DNA of 64,000 nt from Bacillus nitratireducens (lineage in GTDB: Bacteria > Bacillota > Bacilli > Bacillales > Bacillaceae_G): NCBI RefSeq assembly GCF_001884135.1, contig NZ_MAOC01000004.1:62001-126000 (forward strand), given 5' to 3'. Below are positions 31,422-40,741 of this stretch, one piece after another (positions within the stretch are counted from its first letter, which is position 1; every line of letters begins with the position of its first letter). The notes under the pieces were generated by a model. It searched no databases. It saw only the letters and a program-made list of their open reading frames with translations, and was not told the origin of the DNA. The position numbers were made by a program, and so were the translations under genes.

Positions 31422-33371
31422 TTACTTCGCGCTCACAATCTTATAATAAGAGCGAACTGTTAAGAAGTAATATCCAATATAAATGACGCCATATACTCCG
31501 ATACTAATTAGAAGCGGAATCATAATTTCAAATGGTAATAAATTTGCTAAGCCTTTTAGTGCAAATAAGCTATGCAGAATTCCGATTACTAACGGAATCG
31601 CAAAGATAAAGCTTACTTGTTTTGCAATAGCTTTTTTCATTTCTTGTTTCGTTACACCAACTTTACGAAGTACAACGTAACGCTCACGATCTGCATTTGC
31701 TTCAGTTAATTGCTTAAAGTAAATAATAGAGCCTGTTGCCAGTAAGAATACAAGTCCTAAGAACATTCCGATGAACATCATAAGTCCCGTTCCTTCAAGC
31801 CCCATTTGGAAACCAGTATAGAAATCTCTAAATGATGGTACCATTTCTGATTCACCAACTGGCATCACTTTTGCTAACTTTTCTGTTACTACTTTACTGT
31901 TTCTTTCATCTTTTACATCAATATTTTTTACAGTACGTGTTCCAAATGCTTGCTTCGCCTGTTCATACATTTCATCTGAAACGACAATCACTAATTCACC
32001 TAAGTTCGTAATTGCTGTATTATTTGCACCTTGAATCGTTAATGTCTTCGTTTCATTGCCAATTTGGAATACTGCTTTACTTCCTTTATATTGAGGACTA
32101 AACTCATACCCTTCAATATAAGAACTGTCATATATAAATGCTTCACCAGTAGCTACATTCACTGTTTCTGCATCGATTTTTTTAGCAAGTTTATTAAATT
32201 CGGACTGAGACATAAACTGATATTTCTCTGAAATCGTGTAGTTTAGATTGAGAATGAAGTCCACTTTATCCCCTTCAAACTTCCCTTTTACAGGAACCGT
32301 CTCAATTTCAAATTGATCTTTGACAGGGTGATTCGCCTTCTCTTCAGCAAGGATCGCATTTACTTTCTTATCTAGCTCTTCATCTTTTTTCTCATAAGAA
32401 TAACTGTACGGCGCAGCTACTTTTGATTGTGTAAATGTATTGTAATACATCGTAACTGACGTACCAACCGCTGTTAATGTTACTGCACTTAAAATAGAAA
32501 TTGTCGCCAGTGACTTTGCATTTCCTTTAATACGATATAGTAACTGTGACGTCGTTACCATATTCATACCGTTATAAAACGATGATTTATTATTTTTTGC
32601 ACGTTTTAATACGAATACTGTAAAGAACATAAATAGTAAGTACGTACCTAATACTGTCGCCAGTAAAATGTAAAGTGCGACTACCATAAAGTCGGCATAC
32701 TTAAGTGCTTTCATATACATTAATGCTAAGAAATAACCTGAACCGATTAAGAAAACTGAAATTAATGCCATAATTACTGACCCTTTTGGCATTGCTTCTC
32801 CTTCACGTTCAGCGCGGAAAAGTTCAATTAGCTTGAATCGATAAATTAAACGATATCCTTGAAGTGATGTATACAATATAATCACAAAGAAAATAATTGC
32901 TGTATCAACAATTGCAGCCATCGGTACTTCAAAATGTACATTTAAGTTTAATCCCATCATGCTTACTAATAATTCAAGGAATAGTTTCGAAAGGACGCTA
33001 CCAATCGCAATCCCTATAATTAAAGACATTAATCCCATTAACATGTTTTCATAAAAGAGCATTTTACCGATCTGTCTTTTACGAATACCAAGTAACGAAT
33101 ATAGTCCAACTTCTTTTTTACGCTTTCGTGTAAAGAAGCCGTTCGAATATATAATGAACACCGCTACGAATATAATTAGCATGACACTTGAAACTTGAAA
33201 CGCACCGCTAATTTTTTTAGAACCTTCCGCAGCTTTTTCCATTTGTGAATTGTACTGCAACGCCTTAAATGTAAAATAAATGACGATGCTAAATATCATA
33301 GATGCAAAATATACAAAGTAGTCTTTAAAGTTCCGCTGTATGTTGCGGAGGGCAATGCTAGATAAGGTCAT
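31422..33371 (-). CDS. Bce-type ABC transporter permease (pair C)
   Basis: A 649-residue FtsX-domain permease, a paralogue of 25461-27383 with long identical stretches in the first 130 residues and the closing helices, but a diverged extracellular domain (about residues 320-535). Such divergence of the sensing domain fits a change of peptide specificity. The start overlaps the ATPase gene by 14 bases, exactly as in pair A. The upstream region does not carry the three-repeat operator, so the two paralogous pairs are probably controlled differently. Confidence 0.9.
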   Translation of the reverse strand: MTLSSIALRNIQRNFKDYFVYFASMIFSIVIYFTFKALQYNSQMEKAAEGSKKISGAFQVSSVMLIIFVAVFIIYSNGFFTRKRKKEVGLYSLLGIRKRQIGKMLFYENMLMGLMSLIIGIAIGSVLSKLFLELLVSMMGLNLNVHFEVPMAAIVDTAIIFFVIILYTSLQGYRLIYRFKLIELFRAEREGEAMPKGSVIMALISVFLIGSGYFLALMYMKALKYADFMVVALYILLATVLGTYLLFMFFTVFVLKRAKNNKSSFYNGMNMVTTSQLLYRIKGNAKSLATISILSAVTLTAVGTSVTMYYNTFTQSKVAAPYSYSYEKKDEELDKKVNAILAEEKANHPVKDQFEIETVPVKGKFEGDKVDFILNLNYTISEKYQFMSQSEFNKLAKKIDAETVNVATGEAFIYDSSYIEGYEFSPQYKGSKAVFQIGNETKTLTIQGANNTAITNLGELVIVVSDEMYEQAKQAFGTRTVKNIDVKDERNSKVVTEKLAKVMPVGESEMVPSFRDFYTGFQMGLEGTGLMMFIGMFLGLVFLLATGSIIYFKQLTEANADRERYVVLRKVGVTKQEMKKAIAKQVSFIFAIPLVIGILHSLFALKGLANLLPFEIMIPLLISIGVYGVIYIGYYFLTVRSYYKIVSAK

Positions 33372-34128
33372 CAGCCATACCTCCAGAAATAGAAGACATT
33401 ACGTCAACGACTTTTTGGAAGAATTGTTTACGCGTTAATTCACCGCGGTGTAATTCTTTATATAACTCACCATCTTTAATGAAAATAACTCGTTTACAAT
33501 AACTCGCCGCAAATGCATCGTGTGTTACCATTAAAATTGTAGAGTTATCATATTCATTTAACGACTTCATACTTTCTAATAAATCTGTCGCTGATTTAGA
33601 ATCAAGTGCTCCAGTCGGCTCGTCCCCAAATATCATACTAGGACTTGTAACGATCGCGCGCGATGCTGCGCAGCGCTGCTTCTGTCCACCAGATACTTGA
33701 TATGGGAACTGACTTAAAATATGATCAATACCGAATTTCTTTGAGATTTCAAGAACGCGGCGATCAATCTCACTCGCTTTCACCTTTGATAACGCAAGAG
33801 GTAACGCAATATTCTCTTTCACCGTTAACGTATCTAATAAGTTATAATCTTGGAAAATGAAACCTAAATGATCACGGCGGAATAACGCCAGCTTATCATC
33901 GTTCATCTTCACGATATCTTTTCCATCAATTAAAATTTCACCGTTCGTCGCATTATCAATTGTAGAAAGAACATTTAAAAGAGTCGTCTTACCCGAACCA
34001 GAAGGTCCCATAATTCCAACGAACTCCCCTTCTTTTACTTGTAAGTTAATACCTTTTAAAGCTGCAAATTTATTCCCACCTGTGTCATATACTTTTTCAA
34101 TATTTTTTGCTTCTAACACTGTTTTCAT
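33358..34128 (-). CDS. Bce-type ABC transporter ATPase (pair C)
   Basis: A 256-residue ATPase with Walker A GPSGSGKTT, signature VSGGQKQR and Walker B MIFGDEPTGALD, closely similar to the pair A ATPase. I start it at the ATG at 34128, after a GAGGG site; an in-frame ATG five codons upstream overlaps that site. The 300-base divergent region to the AraC-type gene contains two palindromes that may be operators for one or both genes. Confidence 0.93.
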   Translation of the reverse strand: MKTVLEAKNIEKVYDTGGNKFAALKGINLQVKEGEFVGIMGPSGSGKTTLLNVLSTIDNATNGEILIDGKDIVKMNDDKLALFRRDHLGFIFQDYNLLDTLTVKENIALPLALSKVKASEIDRRVLEISKKFGIDHILSQFPYQVSGGQKQRCAASRAIVTSPSMIFGDEPTGALDSKSATDLLESMKSLNEYDNSTILMVTHDAFAASYCKRVIFIKDGELYKELHRGELTRKQFFQKVVDVMSSISGGMADDLI

Positions 34129-34202
34129 CTCGACATCCCTCATTTCTTCTATTCTCTATTTTCAACTATATACACTCTCTACTCTTGCCACTATCGATGT
34201 TT

Positions 34203-34229
34203 CTTACACAAACATGACAGTTATGTAAG
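34203..34229. repeat. Operator-like palindrome CTTACA-N15-TGTAAG, copy 1
   Basis: Inside the divergent region between the pair C ATPase and the AraC-type gene. The spacer contains ACATGACA, close to the ACATTACA of copy 2. Confidence 0.65.
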
Positions 34230-34319
34230 GCACATAAGCGGAGAAATCAAAATTTAACCTAATGAGCTAAAGTACTTTGTTACTATAACATTGGGATATC
34301 ATACCATCCATTCATTCTC

Positions 34320-34346
34320 CTTACAGGAACATTACAATTTTGTAAG
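34320..34346. repeat. Operator-like palindrome CTTACA-N15-TGTAAG, copy 2
   Basis: Lies 117 bases from copy 1 with the same N15 spacer and a similar core, about 90 bases before the AraC-type ATG. The pair may bind the AraC-type regulator itself or another dimeric regulator. Confidence 0.65.
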
Positions 34347-34434
34347 GTTAAAAATGCCCCCTACAAAGTTGTGCATGAAATGTCGGATGGAGCTATTTCA
34401 TTCTTGCTATTCTATATACGAAGGAGGTCATAGT

Positions 34435-35307
34435 ATGGATTCACTTAAAAACATGAATGCTGCAATGCAGTATATTGAAGACAACCTTACACACGAAATT
34501 GATTTTAAAGAAGTGGCAAAAATAGCTTTCTGCTCCGAATATCATTTCAAAAGAATGTTTTCTTTTTTAGCTGGCATATCACTATCAGAATATATTCGCT
34601 GTAGACGTCTTACTCTTGCTGCCTTTGAACTAAAAGATAGCGATGCAAAAGTCATTGATGTCGCTATAAAATATGGATACAACTCACCAGATTCATTTAC
34701 ACGTGCATTTCAAAATTTGCACGGAATAACACCTTCCAAAGCTCGAAGTACTAGTCGTTCTTTGAAAGCTTATTCACCAATGACCTTCCAACTATCTATT
34801 CAAGGAGGAAATGAAATGAACTATCGAATTGAAGAAAAAGAGCCTTTTCAAATCATTGGTATACAAAAACGAGTACCGATTGTTTTTAATGGTGTAAACG
34901 AAGAAATTGCTTCTATGTGGAAAAGTTTAGATCCGGGGGCTATCCAAACATTAAAGTCCCTTTCAAATATTGAACCTACTGGAATTATTAGTGCCTCTAC
35001 TAACTTTTCTGAAGGAAGAATGGAGGAGAAAGGAGAACTCGATCATTATATTGGGGTAGCCACAACAAAAACTTGTCCAGAGCAATTCAAACAACTTGAA
35101 GTCGCAGCTTCAACGTGGGCTATATTTGAAGCTATCGGTCCATTTCCTGATGCATTACAAAATGTGTGGGGACGTATTTATTCCGAATGGTTCCCTTCTT
35201 CGAACTATGAACTAGCGGAAGGACCGGAAATATTGTGGAATGAACAGAAAGATATATCGTCGCCGAATTTCAGAAGCGAGATATGGGTACCTGTTTTAAA
35301 AAAGTAA
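34435..35307 (+). CDS. AraC-family regulator with GyrI-like effector domain
   Basis: A 290-residue regulator. Residues 1-105 hold two helix-turn-helix units of the AraC type ([19 protein letters not shown] and the [16 protein letters not shown] segment). From about residue 125 ([15 protein letters not shown]) to the end is a GyrI-like/SOUL-related effector-binding domain, ending [10 protein letters not shown]. Such proteins bind amphipathic drugs or peptides. The ATG at 34435 follows AAGGAGGT; the earlier in-frame codon at 34291 is unsupported. It is divergent from ABC pair C, a plausible target. Confidence 0.9.
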   Translation: MDSLKNMNAAMQYIEDNLTHEIDFKEVAKIAFCSEYHFKRMFSFLAGISLSEYIRCRRLTLAAFELKDSDAKVIDVAIKYGYNSPDSFTRAFQNLHGITPSKARSTSRSLKAYSPMTFQLSIQGGNEMNYRIEEKEPFQIIGIQKRVPIVFNGVNEEIASMWKSLDPGAIQTLKSLSNIEPTGIISASTNFSEGRMEEKGELDHYIGVATTKTCPEQFKQLEVAASTWAIFEAIGPFPDALQNVWGRIYSEWFPSSNYELAEGPEILWNEQKDISSPNFRSEIWVPVLKK

Positions 35308-35334
35308 TATAAAGGTCTAAAATTTTTCAAAATA

Positions 35335-35377
35335 AAGAAGCTGCTCTTCCTCTTTAAAGGAAAAGCAGCTTTTTATT
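35335..35377. terminator. Bidirectional terminator
   Basis: AAGCTGCTCTTCC / GGAAAAGCAGCTT with one mismatch and T-rich flanks, between the converging AraC-type and ABC permease genes. Confidence 0.85.
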
Positions 35378-36947
35378 TTATACTTCTTCTCGACTCGTTC
35401 TTATACAAGAAAATAGTAATAATCGCAAGCACTATAACAACTACAAAAGTAAATACTCTGTAGTTCGAGATCGTAGCAGTACCGATTAACAAGGCAGGTA
35501 TAACAGCAGTAATTAAGCCACCAAACATACCGACAAACGATCCTACACTTTGTTTTACTATTTGAGTTTCTGATATCCAATCATAATAACCAAATCGATT
35601 ATTAATAAAAATCCCCCATACTGCCGAAAAAAATGAATATGCTATCGGTGTTATTACGATTAAAAGGGAACTCCAAACATCTAGTTTTAATCCTATTATC
35701 AATAATACGGCACTAATAATTGATGCAGGTATACTTAATGAAAGATTCACAAGAATTTTACTGTCATAGATCATCTTTGGCGCTATAGGCAACGACTTAA
35801 TAATCCATACATTTTTTCCTTCTAATGACAATGACACACATGTTGTACACGTCATCGAAATAGCTGCTGCAACAGCAAATGGCGCAACCTTCTGCAACAG
35901 GGTCTCAATTCCAGGGTACTCTATTAATTGACTTGGTCCTACTACAACTATAGCTAGCGCGAAAGCTAGCGCCATCACGACTCCCATTCCACTATTTATG
36001 ACATACACTGTAGAAGAAAAGAAACGCTTCATCTCTTTTTTATACAATGCGGCCAATACACTTTCTTTTCTCATACTATGAATCTCATAATTTGAAAGCA
36101 TATGATAAGTGGTAATCCCTGTGTTTATTTGCTTATATTTTAGTGAAAGTATTTTTACAAAAAGATAATACCAAATAACTGATATCCCAACAAACAGGAT
36201 GAAAGCCACAATATCAACATTAACAATTGCTTTTTGAAACATATTAGCTAATGGGTAAACTTTAGTTAATTGCTCTGAAACAATTGCACCCATTCCATTC
36301 ATATCATTAAGGCTATATTGAGCATTTCCGCTTTTTAGCATAAAGAAACCGAATGTAATAATTACTATAAAACTTAAAGTCGTAGTTATTTTATTCGTAT
36401 TTTTAAATTTAGAAGCGATTGCCGTAATAGCAGCTCCAAAGATCGCTGCTATTGTTGTTGGAATTAAAGATGCTATAAACATACTGATAAACCACATAAA
36501 GTAAAAAGAAACTGATGGCCTCTCATGTATGCCATAAACAACTCCCATTGGTAGCATGATTATGATTGAAAAGAGTGTATTCAGCATATATAAATACAAA
36601 AACCTACTTGTAATAACAGTACTTACACGAATCGGTAATGACATTAAAAGATCGTAATCCTTAAAAGCAAAAATCTCTCCATTTGCCTTAAATATAGTGA
36701 AAAACAACGTCAATACACTGCTAATAACTAGTGCATAAACTGGGATAATTTCACTTATTCCTAGTTTCACCAACCCATATGCTGAGGCACCACAATATAG
36801 CATTAACATGACACCAACTAAGACAATAGATGCTGAAAGTAAAATTTTATTCTGCTTCTTTTTCTTATCTTTTTCGTATTTAAAAGTATTTAAACCAAGC
36901 TGTGTTATCAAGCGTATTTTTAAAAGACCTAGACTACTAATATTCAT
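35373..36947 (-). CDS. ABC-2-like exporter permease, 524 aa
   Basis: A large permease of about 524 residues with twelve or more hydrophobic segments and a central polar region (about residues 195-215 and 275-300). Start at the ATG at 36947, overlapping the end of the ATPase gene by 11 bases, with GGAG upstream. It belongs to the two-domain putative ABC exporter type that pairs with a single ATPase in Bacillus; the substrate is unknown. The ATPase lies directly upstream on the same strand. Confidence 0.85.
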   Translation of the reverse strand: MNISSLGLLKIRLITQLGLNTFKYEKDKKKKQNKILLSASIVLVGVMLMLYCGASAYGLVKLGISEIIPVYALVISSVLTLFFTIFKANGEIFAFKDYDLLMSLPIRVSTVITSRFLYLYMLNTLFSIIIMLPMGVVYGIHERPSVSFYFMWFISMFIASLIPTTIAAIFGAAITAIASKFKNTNKITTTLSFIVIITFGFFMLKSGNAQYSLNDMNGMGAIVSEQLTKVYPLANMFQKAIVNVDIVAFILFVGISVIWYYLFVKILSLKYKQINTGITTYHMLSNYEIHSMRKESVLAALYKKEMKRFFSSTVYVINSGMGVVMALAFALAIVVVGPSQLIEYPGIETLLQKVAPFAVAAAISMTCTTCVSLSLEGKNVWIIKSLPIAPKMIYDSKILVNLSLSIPASIISAVLLIIGLKLDVWSSLLIVITPIAYSFFSAVWGIFINNRFGYYDWISETQIVKQSVGSFVGMFGGLITAVIPALLIGTATISNYRVFTFVVVIVLAIITIFLYKNESRRSIK

Positions 36948-37653
36948 TAGCAAGCTCCTTCATAAAGAGCTCTTCCAATGAGCCTTCCTTTATTAAAGAA
37001 TTCACTTCCCCTGAAAGTGCTAATTTCCCTCTATTAATCATCGCTATTTTATTACATAACTTCTCCGCCACATCTAAAACGTGCGTAGAAAAGAAAATCG
37101 CACTTCCCTTTTCACAAAGCTCCTTCATAATACCTTTCAATACTACAGCAGCCTTTGGATCAAGACCAACGAAAGGTTCATCTAAAACTAATAATTTCGG
37201 TTTATGCAAAACCGCTGATATAATCGCCACTTTTTGTTTCATACCATGTGAATAAGAAGATATTAAATCACCTAGGTACGGTGTAATTTCAAAAGCATCT
37301 CCGTACTTTTGTATCTCCTTTTCCCGATCTTTTGCAGACACCTTAAACACATCCGCAACAAAATTTAAATATTGAATTCCTGTTAATTGCTCATATAAAT
37401 CTGGATTATCGGGAATATACGCCATTACTCTCTTGCATGCAATCGGATCCTTTTTTACTGAATATCCATCAACAAAAATTTCACCCTCTTCAAAATCTAT
37501 AACTCCAACTAACGACTTAATTGTTGTACTTTTCCCCGCACCGTTATGCCCAATAAATCCAAAGATATCTCCTGCTTGAACAGTAATATTTAACTGATCT
37601 ACTGCTTTTTTGCCACCTTTGTATGTCTTGCTAAAATTTATAATTTCTAACAT
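36937..37653 (-). CDS. ABC-2-type exporter ATPase
   Basis: A 238-residue ATPase: Walker A GHNGAGKST at about residues 35-43, signature SYSHGMKQK near 134-142 and Walker B LLVLDEPFVGLD near 152-163, in the pattern of drug, bacteriocin or Na+ exporters (CcmA class). No unusual features. It precedes the permease with an 11-base overlap. No regulator of its own adjoins, though the ArsR/SdpI pair is upstream on the same strand, 160 bases away. Confidence 0.92.
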   Translation of the reverse strand: MLEIINFSKTYKGGKKAVDQLNITVQAGDIFGFIGHNGAGKSTTIKSLVGVIDFEEGEIFVDGYSVKKDPIACKRVMAYIPDNPDLYEQLTGIQYLNFVADVFKVSAKDREKEIQKYGDAFEITPYLGDLISSYSHGMKQKVAIISAVLHKPKLLVLDEPFVGLDPKAAVVLKGIMKELCEKGSAIFFSTHVLDVAEKLCNKIAMINRGKLALSGEVNSLIKEGSLEELFMKELANEY

Positions 37654-37813
37654 GTGATTTCCCCCAAACTATCTTTTTAACTGAATTTTCAGACCTAAAA
37701 GCAAAAAATTTACTCAGCGAGCTTTTTCGTTATCCCCACTGAGTATTAAAATCTCTTAACACATAGAAACTATAAATATAAAATTTGACTAGTACAGTTC
37801 AATCCCTTATTGC

Positions 37814-38449
37814 TCACAATTGCATTTCTTTTTTATATAAAACGTAAGAATATAAATTTGTTATGAGGACAGCAACTACTATAATCCCTAGCATCATATA
37901 AGATCTCCAATCAGCTGGAGCGAAAACACTTATAATCATAACGAGTCCTAAAGCTACAAATACTTTTCCACTAAATCGATGTGTTTTCCGCCATACTTCT
38001 TCATTACTTAACGTCCAAGGATTACGCATCCCAACGAAAAAGTTAGGCTTACACTGCGGTAAATAATTACCCATCACTAAAAATAAAACGCCAACTAATA
38101 ATTCTGGGACTCGGTTAATGAATAAATTATATCCTAGTCCACTTGTAATAATATCTATATTTCCTACAAATAGTAACAGGAGTATCCCGTTATTCATCAT
38201 CATAAAAGCTTTAGAAAATTTCTCGTAATTTGCTTTCCTTGGATCAATCTTTGGTATCACATTTAGAAATACATATAACGCAATCATAATTCCAACCATA
38301 GAAATCATTCCGTAAAGTTTAGAAGAATAACCATCTACCTTACCACCACTCCAATGTGTCGCGATTGTATCCGGTAAATGTGGCCAAGCAAACGCCCATG
38401 CGATACAAGTTATAAGAATTAATATAATTGCAAAAAGATGTTTTTTCAT
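37814..38449 (-). CDS. SdpI-family immunity/signalling membrane protein
   Basis: A 211-residue protein with six hydrophobic segments. The N-terminus has the DUF1648 pattern (LPDTIATHWSGGKVDGY) and the C-terminal half the SdpI pattern (FFVGMRNPWTLSNEEVWRKTHR). In B. subtilis SdpI gives immunity to the killing factor SdpC and sequesters the repressor SdpR at the membrane. Here it overlaps the ArsR-type gene by four bases in the same sdpR-sdpI order. No toxin gene like sdpC is in the window, so it may protect against a foreign toxin. Confidence 0.88.
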   Translation of the reverse strand: MKKHLFAIILILITCIAWAFAWPHLPDTIATHWSGGKVDGYSSKLYGMISMVGIMIALYVFLNVIPKIDPRKANYEKFSKAFMMMNNGILLLLFVGNIDIITSGLGYNLFINRVPELLVGVLFLVMGNYLPQCKPNFFVGMRNPWTLSNEEVWRKTHRFSGKVFVALGLVMIISVFAPADWRSYMMLGIIVVAVLITNLYSYVLYKKEMQL

Positions 38450-38718
38450 TTCCCCTCTTCCCCCTTATTCGTAAACGTAAACACCCAGGTCAATAAATCT
38501 TGAAATACAGTTGTGTTCAACGAATACACAACGAATTGCCCTTTTTTTTCATCTTGAATAAGTTCAGCATTTTTAAGTGCATTTAAGTGGTGTGAAATAC
38601 TTGGCTTTGTCATATTGAACTGTTCAGCAATCTCACCAGCAGTTAGATCACCTTCTTTTAATAAGTCTAAAATTTTTCGCCTTGTTGGGTCTGCTAATGC
38701 TTTAAATGCTTGATTCAA
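38446..38718 (-). CDS. ArsR-family repressor (SdpR-like)
   Basis: A winged-helix repressor of about 90 residues: NQAFKALADPTRRKILDLL, then GEIAEQFNMTKPSISHHLN as the DNA-recognition helices. I prefer a TTG start at 38718, which has AAAGGA nine bases upstream and gives the usual N-terminus; a GTG at 38736 has no ribosome site. It heads a two-gene operon with the SdpI-like gene and probably represses itself through the palindrome at 38746-38765. Confidence 0.87.
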   Translation of the reverse strand: MNQAFKALADPTRRKILDLLKEGDLTAGEIAEQFNMTKPSISHHLNALKNAELIQDEKKGQFVVYSLNTTVFQDLLTWVFTFTNKGEEGK

Positions 38719-38745
38719 TGTCTTTCTTCCTTTCACTAATTAGAC

Positions 38746-38765
38746 ATTTAGATATTTATCTAAAT
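38746..38765. promoter_or_regulatory. Perfect 20-base palindrome, likely ArsR/SdpR operator
   Basis: ATTTAGATA-TT-TATCTAAAT lies 28 bases upstream of the repressor start, where a dimeric ArsR-type protein would block transcription. Confidence 0.75.
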
Positions 38766-38926
38766 ATTAAATTAAAAACCAATAATTGTCAATTGTATCC
38801 ATAGCCCTTTTTACTTTTCACACTTTTGACCTATACTGTTTATTAGCTTCCATTTCAACATAATGAAAAGACTTGAAACACATGATACACTATAGCTACA
38901 ATTGTTTTTTTAGGAGGAATATACAT

Positions 38927-39622
38927 ATGTATAAAATTTTAATCGTTGAAGACGATCCAAATATTTCATCATTACTACAATCTCACATTCAAAAATATGG
39001 CTATGAAGCTGTTGTTGCAGAGAACTTCGATGATATTATGGAATCGTTTAACGCTGTGAAACCACATCTTGTTTTACTTGATGTAAACTTACCGAAATTC
39101 GATGGTTTCTACTGGTGCCGTCAAATTCGCCATGAATCTACTTGCCCAATTATTTTCATTTCAGCGCGTGCTGGTGAGATGGAACAAATTATGGCGATTG
39201 AAAGCGGTGCGGATGATTATATTACAAAACCGTTCCACTATGACGTTGTAATGGCGAAAATTAAAGGTCAATTACGTCGTATTTACGGTGATTATGCACC
39301 AAATATTTCTGAACGTATCGTTGAAGTAGAAGGTTTAAAACTATTCCCAGAACGCCCAGAAATTCATTTCGGCGCTGAGCAAGTTCTTTTAACAAAGAAA
39401 GAGGCGATTTTAGCAGAAATGTTATTATCTAAATTCCCTCGTACAGCGAGCCGTGAAGATTTATTAGCTGCTTTATGGGATGATGAGAGCTTCGTTGAAG
39501 AAAATACATTAAACGTAAACATTACGCGTCTTCGTAAAAAGTTCAATGAGCTTGGTATTGAAAATGCTATTGAAACAGTACGTGGACTTGGGTATCGTTT
39601 TAACGCAACTTGGAGTGAATAA
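38927..39622 (+). CDS. Bce-type response regulator
   Basis: A 231-residue OmpR-family regulator: MYKILIVEDD start, phospho-acceptor Asp in HLVLLDVNLPKFDG, KPFHYD, then a winged-helix domain ending VRGLGYRFN. An AGGAGGAATATAC site precedes the ATG at 38927; an in-frame start 18 codons earlier is not supported. Its kinase begins two bases after its stop. The pair is followed by Bce-like permeases, the usual arrangement in which the transporter itself acts as the peptide sensor. Confidence 0.93.
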   Translation: MYKILIVEDDPNISSLLQSHIQKYGYEAVVAENFDDIMESFNAVKPHLVLLDVNLPKFDGFYWCRQIRHESTCPIIFISARAGEMEQIMAIESGADDYITKPFHYDVVMAKIKGQLRRIYGDYAPNISERIVEVEGLKLFPERPEIHFGAEQVLLTKKEAILAEMLLSKFPRTASREDLLAALWDDESFVEENTLNVNITRLRKKFNELGIENAIETVRGLGYRFNATWSE

Positions 39623-39624
39623 GC

Positions 39625-40647
39625 ATGAAGCTATTTTTACGTGATCATTTTGCATTTTTCCTACTATATGTATTAAACTTCGGAATCATTTTCGTTCTTT
39701 ATGATGCAGTAGACGGATTTCAAAATAATAAGTTTTACTTCATCGTTTTAAGCTTATACTTATTCATCTGTTTCCTCGCTTATCGTTACGTTCGTAACCG
39801 TAGAATGTATCACAGATTAAGTGAACCACCAGAGAAAATGGAAGATGCATTTATTGAAAGAGCGACTGCTCCTATGCCCCACAGTGTAAACGAGCTCGTT
39901 CGTACGCAATATCGCCTATTCCAAAAAGACTTACAAACATTCGAAGTAAAACAGCAAGAACACCAATTATTTATTAACCATTGGGTACATCAAATGAAAA
40001 CGCCTGTTTCTGTTATGCAGCTTATGGTGCTTGAAATGGAAGATGAACATTTAATCCCGAAATTCAAAAAAGAGCTAGAGCGATTAAATCAAGGGCTCGA
40101 TATGGCTTTATACATGGCAAGATTAAATAACTTCCATGAGGACTTCCATGTTGAGACGATTTCATTAAAAGATACTGTAACAAAAAATATTAACGGATTA
40201 AAAGAACTATTCATTCGAAATGGAGTCTTCCCAGTTTTAGAAGTTCATTCAGATTTAAAAGTTGCTTCTGATGCGAAATGGCTAAAGTTCATCATTTATC
40301 AGTTAATGACAAATGCCGTTCGCTATTCTGGTGAACGCGGAAAGAAAGTTTTCTTATCAGCTTACCGAAATGGAAAAGATATTATTTTGGAAGTTCGTGA
40401 CGAAGGTGTCGGTATTCCGCAAGAAGATGTTCGAAGAGTGTTTGAACCATTTTACACTGGAAAAAATGGTCGTACATTCGGGGAATCTACTGGTATGGGA
40501 CTTTATATTGTAAGTAAAATTTGTGATTATTTAGGTCATTCCGTGAAACTAGACTCTGAAGTTGGTAAAGGAACGACGATTAAAATCATCTTCCACAACG
40601 CTGCAAATAATCAAGAAGAGCATACGGAGAAGGTGACTGAAGCATGA
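39625..40647 (+). CDS. Bce-type (intramembrane-sensing) histidine kinase
   Basis: A 340-residue kinase with two N-terminal helices separated by only a few residues (about 11-28 and 37-56) and no external sensor domain, the hallmark of BceS-type kinases. The His box is HWVHQMKTPVSVM (about residues 122-134), with NAVRYSG, DEGVGIP and GESTGMGLYIV downstream. It should depend on the following ABC permeases to detect its stimulus. The reading frame is close-coupled to the regulator gene. Confidence 0.94.
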   Translation: MKLFLRDHFAFFLLYVLNFGIIFVLYDAVDGFQNNKFYFIVLSLYLFICFLAYRYVRNRRMYHRLSEPPEKMEDAFIERATAPMPHSVNELVRTQYRLFQKDLQTFEVKQQEHQLFINHWVHQMKTPVSVMQLMVLEMEDEHLIPKFKKELERLNQGLDMALYMARLNNFHEDFHVETISLKDTVTKNINGLKELFIRNGVFPVLEVHSDLKVASDAKWLKFIIYQLMTNAVRYSGERGKKVFLSAYRNGKDIILEVRDEGVGIPQEDVRRVFEPFYTGKNGRTFGESTGMGLYIVSKICDYLGHSVKLDSEVGKGTTIKIIFHNAANNQEEHTEKVTEA

Positions 40648-40664
40648 TCGGAACATATGCTAGC

Positions 40665-40699
40665 AAAATGTATGAGAACTTACTCTCATACATTTTTTG
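40665..40699 (+). terminator. Terminator between kinase and first permease
   Basis: AAAATGTATGAG / CTCATACATTTTTT around AACTTA. It would limit read-through from the two-component genes into the transporter operon. Confidence 0.9.
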
Positions 40700-40741
40700 C
40701 AATAAAACTACATATTTGCCTTCTAGCGGGAGGTACATATT

